Of a stretch of 64,000 nt of DNA, positions 27,843 through 35,875 are shown piece after piece (the stretch's first letter is position 1; every line of letters starts with the position of its first letter). The stretch spans positions 5,776,501-5,840,500 of the forward strand of contig NZ_CP046907.1 of NCBI RefSeq assembly GCF_014083985.1, read 5' to 3'. Under the pieces are notes generated by a model. The model saw only the letters and a program-made list of their open reading frames with translations, ran no database searches and was not told the DNA's origin. The stretch is from Streptomyces sp. SCUT-3. GTDB lineage: Bacteria > Actinomycetota > Actinomycetes > Streptomycetales > Streptomycetaceae. The translations under genes were made by a program, and so were the position numbers.

Positions 27843-29357
27843 GTGGCTCGTTCCCCGTCAGCCGTTTCGCTGCCGCGCGCGGACAGGGTGCTGTGGCCGG
27901 CCGCTCTGGCGGGAACCGCCTGCCTCCTCCTGGCGGCCCCGTTCGCGGGCGACGCGGGCACCGGCTGGACCGCGGCGTGGGGCGGGGCGGCACTGGCCGT
28001 GCTGGTGCTCCTGGACCGGCTGCGCCGCAGGCACCGCGGCGCCGCGGCGGAGGCCGCCCGGGCTGCGGAGCAGGCCCGGCGGGCCGACGCCGACCGGCGC
28101 GCCCGGCTGGAGACGCAGGCCGCCCTGGTGCGGGAGGAGGCCGAGTACCTGGTCCGGACGCGGATCGCGGCGGTGCTGGACGGGGAACCGGTGCCGCCCC
28201 CGCTCCACGGCGGCCTGCTCGACGAGGGCGTGGCCCGCGAGCTGGAGCGGGTGCTCGACGTGGCGGCGGACGCGGTGGAGGAGGGCCGGGAGCGGCGCGA
28301 GAGCCTGCGGCTGGCGGTGGTGGCGCTCGCCCGGCGGGTGCAGGCCGCGGCGCACCGCATCCAGGAGGAGGCGTCGCTGATGGCGGACCGGCACCCGGGG
28401 AATGCCGACGTCCTCGCGACGAGCATGGGGGTCGACCACTCGGCGGCCCAGCAGGCACGCCTCGCGCAGAGCCTCGCGGTGCTGTGCGGGGAGGGGCCGG
28501 GACAGCAGTGGCAGGAACCCCTGGCCCTGGTGGACGTGGTGCGGGCGGCCTCGGGGCGGATCACCGCCTACCGGCGGGTGGAGGTCTCGGGCGACCCGGA
28601 CGTGGCGGCCGCGGCGCAGGTCGTCGAGCCCCTGATCCACCTGGTCGCGGAACTGCTGGCCAACGCCACGCAGTCCTCGCCGCCCGCCACCGCCGTGACG
28701 GTGACGGTGCGCCCCGTGCAGCGCGGCGCGGTCGTCGAGATCGACGACGGCGGAGTGGGCATGGACGACCACGCGCTGGAGCAGGCCCGCGAGGTGGTCT
28801 CCGGCCGCCGCGAGCTGGGGATCGGCGAGGTCGGGGAGGTCCCGCAGACGGGCCTGGCGGTCGTCGGCCGGTACGCGCGCCGCCACGGCTTCGGGGCCGA
28901 CCTGATGCCCTCGCCGTACGGCGGGGTGCGGGCGGTGGTCCTGGTGCCCGCCGAGGCGGTGGAGATGCTGGAGCCTGCCGGGACCGTGCCCGTGGAGCGC
29001 GACCGCCCCCGGCCGGCCGCCATCGCCGGGACGCCCGCGGCGGACGGCTCCCGGACCGCGGCCGCAGGAGGCCCGTCCGCCGCACCCGCAGGAGGCGCGT
29101 CCGCCGCACCCGCCGGGGGAGCGGGCGGCCCGCATCTGCCCCAGCGCCGTTCCCTGCGCGGCCGTCCCGCCACCGGCACCGACCGGGACCGCGGGCAGGA
29201 GGCGGCCGAGCCCGGAGGACACCGGGCCGCGCCGACCCCGCAGCAGGCGGGGGAGTGGATGGCCGCCTACTTCCGGGGGTCGCAGGGCGCCGTCACCGGT
29301 GCCCGTGACGACAAGGACCACACGGACGACACGGACGACACGAAAGAAGGCCGATGA
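27843..29357 (+). CDS. cvnA: conservon sensor kinase-like protein CvnA
   Basis: 504 residues. Two N-terminal hydrophobic helices (VLWPAALAGTACLLLAAPF, then WGGAALAVLVLLDRL) anchor it. A coiled-coil linker rich in Glu/Arg follows, then an ATPase domain with HLVAELLANATQSSPPAT and EIDDGGVGMDDHAL, the N and G1 boxes of histidine kinases. The C-terminal 100 residues are Pro/Ala-rich and disordered. In Streptomyces conservons CvnA forms a membrane-associated complex with CvnB, C and D resembling a eukaryotic G-protein system. GTG 27843 is chosen because the first membrane helix follows. Its stop overlaps cvnB (ATGA). Confidence 0.9.
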   Translation: MARSPSAVSLPRADRVLWPAALAGTACLLLAAPFAGDAGTGWTAAWGGAALAVLVLLDRLRRRHRGAAAEAARAAEQARRADADRRARLETQAALVREEAEYLVRTRIAAVLDGEPVPPPLHGGLLDEGVARELERVLDVAADAVEEGRERRESLRLAVVALARRVQAAAHRIQEEASLMADRHPGNADVLATSMGVDHSAAQQARLAQSLAVLCGEGPGQQWQEPLALVDVVRAASGRITAYRRVEVSGDPDVAAAAQVVEPLIHLVAELLANATQSSPPATAVTVTVRPVQRGAVVEIDDGGVGMDDHALEQAREVVSGRRELGIGEVGEVPQTGLAVVGRYARRHGFGADLMPSPYGGVRAVVLVPAEAVEMLEPAGTVPVERDRPRPAAIAGTPAADGSRTAAAGGPSAAPAGGASAAPAGGAGGPHLPQRRSLRGRPATGTDRDRGQEAAEPGGHRAAPTPQQAGEWMAAYFRGSQGAVTGARDDKDHTDDTDDTKEGR

Positions 29358-29752
29358 TGCAGGACCAGAGCTGGATGGTCGCGGACGTCACCTCCGTCAG
29401 GGGCGTGCGGCACGCCGTGGTGCTCAGCTCGGACGGCCTGCCGGTGGTCAGGTCCCGGGACACCGACGCCGAGACCGCCGACCGGCTGGCTGCCGCCTGC
29501 TCCGGGCTGCAGTCCCTGGGCCGCAGCCTTGCCCAGGAGTTCGGCCGGGGCAGCGGGACCGTGCACCAGCAGATGGTGGAGTGGGACGGCGGCTTCCTCT
29601 TCGTGCGCTCCGCGGGCACCGGCTCCCACCTGGCCGTGGTGACCGAGGCGGTCGTGGACCCGGCCCTGGTCGCCCAGCAGATGCAGGCCCAGATACTCAA
29701 GATCGGGGAGCGGGCCCTGTCCACACCGGCGCGGCAGGGAACCGGGGCATGA
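29354..29752 (+). CDS. cvnB: conservon roadblock/LC7 protein CvnB
   Basis: 132 residues of the roadblock/LC7 fold, for example SWMVADVTSVRGVRHAVVLS and LSSDGLPVVRSRDTD. Such proteins regulate small GTPases, as the MglB protein does for MglA, so it probably modulates CvnD. The ATG at 29354 overlaps the cvnA stop and its own stop overlaps cvnC, so the three are translated together. Confidence 0.9.
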   Translation: MMQDQSWMVADVTSVRGVRHAVVLSSDGLPVVRSRDTDAETADRLAAACSGLQSLGRSLAQEFGRGSGTVHQQMVEWDGGFLFVRSAGTGSHLAVVTEAVVDPALVAQQMQAQILKIGERALSTPARQGTGA

Positions 29753-30108
29753 GCAGCCCCGGGGAGTACCACGACAGCCCGCTGCGGCCGTACGTGATCA
29801 CCCGGGGGCGTTCCCGCCCGACCCGCAACACCCTCAGGGTCGACACCCTGCTGCTGGCCGACCCGGACAGGCCGCTGCCGGCGTCGGCCGGCCGCCAGGA
29901 ACGGGCACTGCACCGGATGTGCGTTCGGCTGCTGTCCCTGGCCGAGGCCGCCGTCCACCTGGAACTGCCGGTCAGCGTCGTCACCATCCTGGCATCCGAC
30001 CTGGTCGACTCCGGGCACCTGCAGGCGCGTTCGGGCATACCCGCCGCGGCCCGCCCGGACCGCGAACTACTCCTGGAGGTACTGCATGGTCTCCGAAGCC
30101 TGCGCTGA
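29749..30108 (+). CDS. cvnC: conservon DUF742 protein CvnC
   Basis: 119 residues of the DUF742 winged-helix-like family: LRPYVITRGRSRPTRNTLRV at the start, and LSLAEAAVHLELPVSVVTI and DLVDSGHLQARS in the middle. It is always found between the roadblock and GTPase genes in conservons. A role in signal passing is inferred; DNA binding has not been shown by the sequence. It overlaps cvnB by four bases and cvnD by 23. Confidence 0.9.
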   Translation: MSSPGEYHDSPLRPYVITRGRSRPTRNTLRVDTLLLADPDRPLPASAGRQERALHRMCVRLLSLAEAAVHLELPVSVVTILASDLVDSGHLQARSGIPAAARPDRELLLEVLHGLRSLR

Positions 30109-30691
30109 CCGCTACCTGCCCGAGACCGTGCAGCAGCCGGTGAAGATCCTCGTCGTCGGCGCGCTGGGCGTGGGAAAGACCACGCTGGTCGGCTCGGTCA
30201 GCGAGATCCGGCCGCTGCGCACCGAGGAGACCATGACCGAGGCCGGCGCCGGGGTGGACCGGCTGGCCGGCCTGCCGGACAAGAACACCACCACGGTCGC
30301 GATGGACTTCGGCCGCGTGACCCTCAACGACCGTGTGGTGCTGTACCTGTTCGGCGCCCCGGGCCAGCGGCGGTTCTGGAACATGTGGGAGGGCCTGGCC
30401 GAAGGGGCGGTCGGCGTGCTCGTCCTCGTGGACACCCGCCGCCTGGAGGACAGCTTCGAGGTGCTGGACCAGCTCGAACTGCGCGCGGACACCCCCTTCG
30501 CCGTCGCGGTCAACCACTTCCCCGACACCCACCCGCACGGCGAGGAGGAACTGCGCCGGGCCCTGGACCTGCTGCCCACCACCCCGGTCGTCGACTGCGA
30601 CGCCCGCGACCGCACCTCGTCCCTGGACGCCCTGATCGCCCTCGTCGAGCACGCGACCGAGGACCTCGCCGCCCGGGAGGCCGCATCATGA
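30086..30691 (+). CDS. cvnD: conservon small GTPase CvnD
   Basis: 201 residues. The P-loop is GALGVGKTT at residues 25-33, the G3-like motif is LFGAPGQRRFW, and the specificity loop has AVNHFPDT in place of NKxD, as usual for this family. It would switch between GDP and GTP states under CvnA/CvnB. It overlaps the end of cvnC and is coupled to the first P450 gene (ATGA), which places the oxidase in the same transcript. Confidence 0.9.
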   Translation: MVSEACADRYLPETVQQPVKILVVGALGVGKTTLVGSVSEIRPLRTEETMTEAGAGVDRLAGLPDKNTTTVAMDFGRVTLNDRVVLYLFGAPGQRRFWNMWEGLAEGAVGVLVLVDTRRLEDSFEVLDQLELRADTPFAVAVNHFPDTHPHGEEELRRALDLLPTTPVVDCDARDRTSSLDALIALVEHATEDLAAREAAS

Positions 30692-31905
30692 CCGACCCGA
30701 CCCCGCTGTCCGCCATCACCTCCTCCCCGGACCCGCACGGCGTCTACCGCCGGCTGCGCGAGGAGTGGGGGGAGGTGGCGCGGGTGGAACTGGAACCGGG
30801 CGTGCACGCCTGGCTCGTCATGGGATACCGGGAACTGCTGACGATCACCCGCAACGAGCACCTGTACTCCCGGGACGCGCGCAACTGGCGGGACTTCCAG
30901 GACGGCACGGTCGCCCCCGACTCCGGCCTCGGACCGATGATGTTCTGGCGGGCCAACGTCATCGGGGCCGACGGCCCCGAGCACCGGCGGCTGCGCAGGC
31001 CCCTGGACGACGGCGTCACCTCGATCCACCAGCGCAGGATGCGGCGCTCGGTCGAGGCCATCTGCGAGGAGCTGATCTCCTCCTTCGCCGGCCGCGGCAG
31101 CGCGGACCTGGTGGCCGAGTACGCCCAGGCGGTGCCGCTGCTGGCCGTCGCCGCACTCTTCGGCCTGGACGCCGCCGAGGGACACGAACTGCTGCGGGCC
31201 CTGGCCGCCCTGTTCGGCTCCGCCGACGACTCCCAGGCCGGCAACCGCCGGTTCGAGGAGATCCTCGCCGACGTCATGCACGCCCGCCGGGCCGAGCCCG
31301 CCGCGGACCTCACCAGCGGCTTCATCGCCCACCCCGACCTGCACACCGACGACGAGGTCCTGCAGTCCATGGTGGTGATGGTCTCCGCGGGCCAGGAGAC
31401 CACCACCTCGTGGATCGCCCAGACCCTGCGCCTGATGCTCACCGACCCGCGCTTCTCCGGACGGCTGCGCGGCGGGCGCCTCGGCGTGGACGACGCCCTG
31501 GACGAGGTCCTGTGGCGCGACCCGCCCATGACCCACATGCCCGCCCGCTACGCACTGCGCGACACCGAACTGGGCGGACGCCAGGTCCGCCGGGGCGACG
31601 CCCTGATCCTCGGCCTCGCCGCGGCCAACGACGACCCCCGCGTCCACACCGGCGACCCCGCCGCGGAGCTGGGCAACCGCGCCCACCTGGCCTGGAGCGC
31701 CGGACCGCACGCCTGCCCCGCCCGGGTCCCCGCCCGCCTGATCGCCCGCACCGCCGTCGACACCGCCCTGCAGCGCCTGCCCGGGGTGCGGCTGGCCGTC
31801 GGCGCCGACGAGGTGGTCCCCCGCCCCTCGCCGTGGACGCGCTGCCCGGCCTCCCTGCCCGTGCACTTCACCACGCCGCTGCCCCCGCCCGGCGGCGGCC
31901 GGTGA
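30688..31905 (+). CDS. cytochrome P450, conservon-linked
   Basis: 405 residues, a soluble bacterial class I P450. The oxygen-binding I helix reads VSAGQETTTSWIAQ, the ExxR pair lies in LDEVLWRDPP, and the heme-thiolate loop is AWSAGPHACPARVPARL with the ligand Cys. The normally conserved Phe and the Gly after the Cys are replaced by Trp and Pro, a deviation shared by some conservon P450s. The ATG overlaps the cvnD stop. It needs ferredoxin partners not present here. The substrate is unknown. Confidence 0.87.
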   Translation: MTDPTPLSAITSSPDPHGVYRRLREEWGEVARVELEPGVHAWLVMGYRELLTITRNEHLYSRDARNWRDFQDGTVAPDSGLGPMMFWRANVIGADGPEHRRLRRPLDDGVTSIHQRRMRRSVEAICEELISSFAGRGSADLVAEYAQAVPLLAVAALFGLDAAEGHELLRALAALFGSADDSQAGNRRFEEILADVMHARRAEPAADLTSGFIAHPDLHTDDEVLQSMVVMVSAGQETTTSWIAQTLRLMLTDPRFSGRLRGGRLGVDDALDEVLWRDPPMTHMPARYALRDTELGGRQVRRGDALILGLAAANDDPRVHTGDPAAELGNRAHLAWSAGPHACPARVPARLIARTAVDTALQRLPGVRLAVGADEVVPRPSPWTRCPASLPVHFTTPLPPPGGGR

Positions 31906-32005
31906 CGCCGGTCCGCCGCCCCGCGCACCGCCCCGGCACCCCCGCCGGGCCCGCCCCCGCCCCGTCCTCCTCCCCGCACCCCTCCCCGCACCCCGGAGAA
32001 CGCAC

Positions 32006-33279
32006 ATGACCGTTCAGGACGCCCCCGCCCAGCAAGTCCCCCTGGTCCGGCTGGACCCGACAGGAGCCGACCACCACGGCGAGGCCGCCCGGCTGCGCGA
32101 GCTGGGCCCGGTCGTCCGCGTCGAGCTGCCCGGCGGCGTCCGCGCCTGGGCCGTCACCCGCCACCGGCACCTCGCCGACCTGGTGGCCGATCCCCGCGTC
32201 AGCAAGGACTGGCACCGCTGGAACGCGATCAGGGACGGGGAGATACCCGACGACTGGCCCCTGACCGGCATGGTCAAGGTCACCAACATGGTCACCGCCG
32301 ACGGCGCCGAGCACCACCGGCTGCGCCGCCTGGTCACCCGCACCCTCACCCCCCGCCGCGTCCAGGACCTGCGCCCGCGCATCACCGCCGTCGTCGACGG
32401 CCTGCTGGACGCGCTCCCCGGGCACGCCGGACCGGACGGGACGGTCGACCTGCGGCAGCACTTCGCCTACCCGGTCCCCATGCAGGTGATCTGCGAACTG
32501 GCCGGCGTGCCCGAGCACGAACGCCCCCGGATGCGCGAGCTGGTGGACAGCATCTTCCGCTCCACCGCCGGCCCGGAGGAGGTGCTGCGGACCCAGCACG
32601 ACATCCACGAGCTCCTCGGCCGCGTCGTCGACGCACGGCGCCGGGACCCCGGCGACGACCTCACCAGCGCCCTGATCGCCGCACGGGACGAGGACCCGGA
32701 CGCCCTCAGCGAGGAGGAACTGGTCGGCACCCTGTGGCTGATGGTCTCCGCCGGCCACGAGACCACCCTCAGCCTGATCGTCAACGCGGTCCGCGCCCTG
32801 CTCACCCACCCCGACCAGCGGGCCCTCGCCCTCGCCGGGGACGACGGCACCTGGGCCGCCGTCGTGGAGGAGACCCTGCGCTGGGACGCCCCCATCGGCA
32901 ACTTCCTGGCCCGCTACCCGGTCGAGGACATCGAGATCGCCGGGTCACCGTTCCCGCGGGCGAAGCCGTCCTCGCCCCCTACAGCGCCGTCGGCCGCGAC
33001 GGCGACCAGCACGGCCCGGACGCCGGCCGCTTCGACATCACCCGCGAGCAGCGCAGGCACCTGGCGTTCGGCGGCGGCCCCCACATCTGCCTCGGCGCGC
33101 CCCTGGCCCGGCTCGAGGCGACGATCGCCCTCCCGGCGCTCTTCGCCCGCCACCGCGACCTCGCCCTGGCGGTCGACCCGGGCGAACTGGTCCCCGTCCC
33201 CTCCCTGATCTCCAACTCCGTCCGGACCCTGCCCGTCCGCCTGGGCACGCCGGCCGCCACCCGCCCCGTCGGGCCCTGA
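32006..33279 (+). CDS. second cytochrome P450 of the conservon (frame break)
   Basis: About 424 residues once the frame is joined. The I helix is MVSAGHETTLSLIVNA, ExxR is in VEETLRWDAPIGNF, and the heme loop HLAFGGGPHICLGAPLARL is canonical. The frame breaks at 32942-32944 (GGG): one more G gives the expected EIAG-VTVPAGEAVLAPY. The heme loop lies beyond the break, so a sequence error is more likely than decay. It is 100 bp after the first P450 behind its own GGAGAA site. Followed by a tandem repeat and a hairpin. Confidence 0.83.
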
Positions 33280-33300
33280 CACCCGGCCCGCCCGGCCCCG

Positions 33301-33375
33301 TTCGACCCCGCTCCGTTCGACCCCGCTCCGTTCGACCCCGCCCCGTTCGACCCCGCCCCGTTCGGCCCCGCGCCG
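33301..33375 (+). repeat. five tandem copies of a 15-bp unit
   Basis: Copies of TTCGACCCCGCTCCG start at 33301, 33316, 33331, 33346 and 33361, with drift to GCCCCG and finally GGCCCCGCGCCG in the last. The last copy is also the left arm of the terminator hairpin, so earlier copies are imperfect alternative arms. Confidence 0.8.
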
Positions 33376-33396
33376 CCCGGACGGCGCGGGGCCGAA
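33361..33396 (+). terminator. hairpin terminator of the conservon operon
   Basis: TTCGGCCCCGCGCCG (33361-33375) pairs perfectly with 33382-33396 across a 6-base loop. It stands 80 bp after the second P450 stop and before a separately started gene, so it should end the cvnA-to-P450 transcript. Confidence 0.75.
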
Positions 33397-33471
33397 CGCG
33401 TGCCGTTCCGCTTCGCCCGCGCCCCGCCGGGCAGGGGAAGCAGCAGGAACGGGACGACAGCGGGAGACACC

Positions 33472-33999
33472 ATGGAGCGCACCGGCAGGGCACCCGCCCG
33501 CAGCGGCGGCCGCACGAGGCCGATCGACGTCTACCTCAACGACCACCTGGCCGGGGCCACCGGCGGGGTGGGGCTCGCCCGCCGTATCGCCGGCGCCCAG
33601 CAGGGCTCGCCGGCGGGCCCCACCCTGCGGGAACTGGCCCGCGAGGTGGCGCGGGACCGCGACTCCCTGCTGGAGGTGATGGCGCAGCTGGGCGTCGAGC
33701 CGCGACGCTACAAAGTGCTGGCAGCCTGGGTGGGGGAGAAGGCCGCCCGGCTGAAGTCCAACGGCCGCCTGGTCCGCCGCTCCCCGCTGAGCACACTGGT
33801 CGAGCTGGAGGCCATGCACCTGGGCGTCGAGGGCAAGGCGTCCCTGTGGCGCGCCCTGCGGGCGCTGGCCGACCGCGATCCGCGCCTGTCCGCGTCCGCG
33901 CTGGACGCGCTGCTGGAGCGGGCGCGGCGGCAGGCGGAAACCCTGGAGGAGCTGCGCCTGCGGCAGGCCGTCGCCGTCCTCACCGCCCGCCGGACGTGA
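33472..33999 (+). CDS. conserved hypothetical helical protein
   Basis: 175 residues, all-helical, basic N terminus. It begins with IDVYLNDHLAGATGGVGLAR, followed by TLRELAREVARDRDSLLEVM and LVELEAMHLGVEGKASLWR, a pattern seen in small actinobacterial proteins that are annotated only as hypothetical. The predicted four-helix arrangement could bind ligand or metal, but no ligand residues stand out. ATG 33472 has a GGGAGA site upstream. It is probably a separate transcript after the terminator. Confidence 0.65.
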   Translation: MERTGRAPARSGGRTRPIDVYLNDHLAGATGGVGLARRIAGAQQGSPAGPTLRELAREVARDRDSLLEVMAQLGVEPRRYKVLAAWVGEKAARLKSNGRLVRRSPLSTLVELEAMHLGVEGKASLWRALRALADRDPRLSASALDALLERARRQAETLEELRLRQAVAVLTARRT

Positions 34000-34020
34000 G
34001 CGCGGGGCCCGGCGGGCGCC

Positions 34021-34059
34021 CGGACCGCCCGGACCGCCCGGACCGCCCGGTCCGGGCGG
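34021..34059 (+). terminator. repeat-based hairpin after the helical protein gene
   Basis: Tandem CGGACCGCC units (9 bp, three to four copies) end in TCCGGGCGG at 34051-34059, which pairs with CCGCCCGGA at 34034-34042 across an 8-base loop. A modest terminator between the helical protein and the exporter is likely. Confidence 0.5.
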
Positions 34060-34102
34060 CGGGGCCCGCGGCGGAGAGCCGGACGGCCCGCGGGGCGGGG
34101 CC

Positions 34103-35800
34103 GTGAGCCGGCGGGACAGGACGGAGCGGGCCGGCCGGGCCCGCACGCTCTACCTCGGCACGCTGTTCCTCCCCCTCGCCCTGCAGAACTTCCTGCTGAC
34201 CTACAACTCGACCGCCATGAACGTGGCGCTGTCGGCGATCCTCGACGACCTGGGCACGACGCTGACCGGCGTGCAGGCGGCGATCTCGCTGTACTCCCTG
34301 GTGGTGGCCGCGTTCCTGATCACCGGCAGCAAGCTCGGCGCACGCCACGGGCACCGGCGGGTCTTCGTCCTCGGCGCGGAGGTCTTCGTGCTGGGCACGC
34401 TGCTCACCGCCTTCGGCCCGAACCTGGCGTACATGCTGGTCGGCTGGTCGCTGGTCCAGGGGATCGGCGTGGCGCTGATGCTCCCGGCGCTGCTGTCCCT
34501 GATCACCCGGGAGTTCACCGGGGCCGACCGGACCAGGGCCCTGTCGGCCCTGGGGACGGTCGGGGGAATCGGCGCGGCGGTCGGGCCGCTCCTGGGCGGT
34601 GTGTTCACCCACTACGTGAGCTGGCGCGCGTCGTTCCTCATGGGCACCGTGATCACGACGGTCGTGGTACTCGCCCTGCGGCGGACGCCCGGCCCCGGGC
34701 CGGACCCCGCGGCGTCGAAGGGCCCCCGGGAGCCCTTCGACGCCGCGGGGTCCGTACTGTCCGCCGCAGGGGTCGGGCTGCTCGTCGTCGCCACGCTGCT
34801 CGCCGGGCGGTACGGCCTGGTCCGGGCCCGGCAGGACTTCGAGGTGTTCGGCCACGTGCTGTTCCACCGGGGCGGCCCGTCTCCCGTGCCCTTCCTCGCA
34901 GGCGCCGGACTGGTGGTCCTCGCCGTGTTCGCCGTGCGGGAGCGCCGCCTCGTCAGGAGCGGCAGGGACCCGCTGGTACGGCTGTCGGTGCTGCGCAACC
35001 GCACGGTGCGTACCGGGTCGGAGACCCAGGCGATGCAGTACCTGGTGCCCAACGGCATCGTCTTCCTCGTGCCCGTCTTCCTGCAGACGACCCTCGGTTT
35101 CGACGCACTGTGGTGCGGGATCACGCTCGTTGCGACGACGCTGGGGCTCATGACGGCCGCCCCGGTGGCCGCCGGGCTCGTCGGCGGGGGGCGGGTGACC
35201 CACCGCGCCGCCCAGACGGGGTCGTTCCTGCTCATGGCGGCCGGCTGCGTCGTGATCGCCGCCACGTTCGACCCGCAGGTGCGGGACGAGACGACCACGG
35301 GCCTGGCGTTCGCGCCGGGGCTCTTCCTCCTGGGCCTGGGCCAGGGACTGGCCACGACGGTGACCGACCTCATCCAGTCGGCCCCGTCGCCGGACGAGGT
35401 GGACGACGTGACCGGGCTGTCGCGCAGCGGCACCTACCTGGGGAGTTCGCTCGGAGTCGCGCTGGCCGGTGCGTTCATGGCGGTGGCGCTGCTCCACTCC
35501 TTCGAGGCCGGGGCGAACGGCAGCACCGTCCTGACACCCGCCCAGAAGCAGCTCGTCACACGGACGGTCGAGGAGCAGGTCCAGCTCACCGCGGCGAGCG
35601 ACGAAGAGATCCGCGCCGAACTCGGCTCCCGGGGCGTGACGGGCGCCGCGGCCGGCGAACTCGTGCGGATCAACGCCCGCGCCAGGGAGCAGGCACTGGC
35701 CTGGGCGGGCGGCTCCATGGCCGTGCTGGCGCTCTGCGGGTGCCTGGTGGCGGGCCGGATCCCCCGCACCCGGACCCCCGGCCCGCCGCCGCCCGAATAG
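34103..35800 (+). CDS. MFS drug exporter, DHA2 (EmrB/QacA) type
   Basis: 565 residues and about 14 predicted membrane helices. Motif A appears as GSKLGARHGHRRVFVLG, motif C-like GGIGAAVGPLLGGVF follows, and the N terminus LPLALQNFLLTYNSTAMNVA matches a subgroup of actinobacterial multidrug exporters. A cytosolic C-terminal region (LTPAQKQLVTRTVEEQVQ and beyond) precedes the last helix. The segment between helices 6 and 7 is encoded by a 23-bp perfect inverted repeat. GTG 34103 is used. No regulator is adjacent, so the substrate cannot be guessed. Confidence 0.85.
   Translation: MSRRDRTERAGRARTLYLGTLFLPLALQNFLLTYNSTAMNVALSAILDDLGTTLTGVQAAISLYSLVVAAFLITGSKLGARHGHRRVFVLGAEVFVLGTLLTAFGPNLAYMLVGWSLVQGIGVALMLPALLSLITREFTGADRTRALSALGTVGGIGAAVGPLLGGVFTHYVSWRASFLMGTVITTVVVLALRRTPGPGPDPAASKGPREPFDAAGSVLSAAGVGLLVVATLLAGRYGLVRARQDFEVFGHVLFHRGGPSPVPFLAGAGLVVLAVFAVRERRLVRSGRDPLVRLSVLRNRTVRTGSETQAMQYLVPNGIVFLVPVFLQTTLGFDALWCGITLVATTLGLMTAAPVAAGLVGGGRVTHRAAQTGSFLLMAAGCVVIAATFDPQVRDETTTGLAFAPGLFLLGLGQGLATTVTDLIQSAPSPDEVDDVTGLSRSGTYLGSSLGVALAGAFMAVALLHSFEAGANGSTVLTPAQKQLVTRTVEEQVQLTAASDEEIRAELGSRGVTGAAAGELVRINARAREQALAWAGGSMAVLALCGCLVAGRIPRTRTPGPPPPE
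34701..34754. repeat. 23-bp perfect inverted repeat inside the exporter coding sequence
   Basis: 34701-34723 and 34732-34754 are exact complements with the 8-base loop CCCCGGGA. Both arms are translated (DPAASKG and EPFDAAGS side) in a cytosolic loop. Such a strong hairpin inside a membrane-protein message could slow ribosomes or mark an ancient insertion. Confidence 0.85.
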
Positions 35801-35875
35801 GCCCGTCCGGGCCGGGCGGGGGGCGGGGCGAGCGGGCCGCGTGGGGCAGGCGTCCGGGCCGCGCGGGGCGGGGGC

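Noticed and set aside
33301-33375. CRISPR-like array
   Set aside because: 15-bp units are directly abutting, without spacers, and merge into a terminator hairpin.
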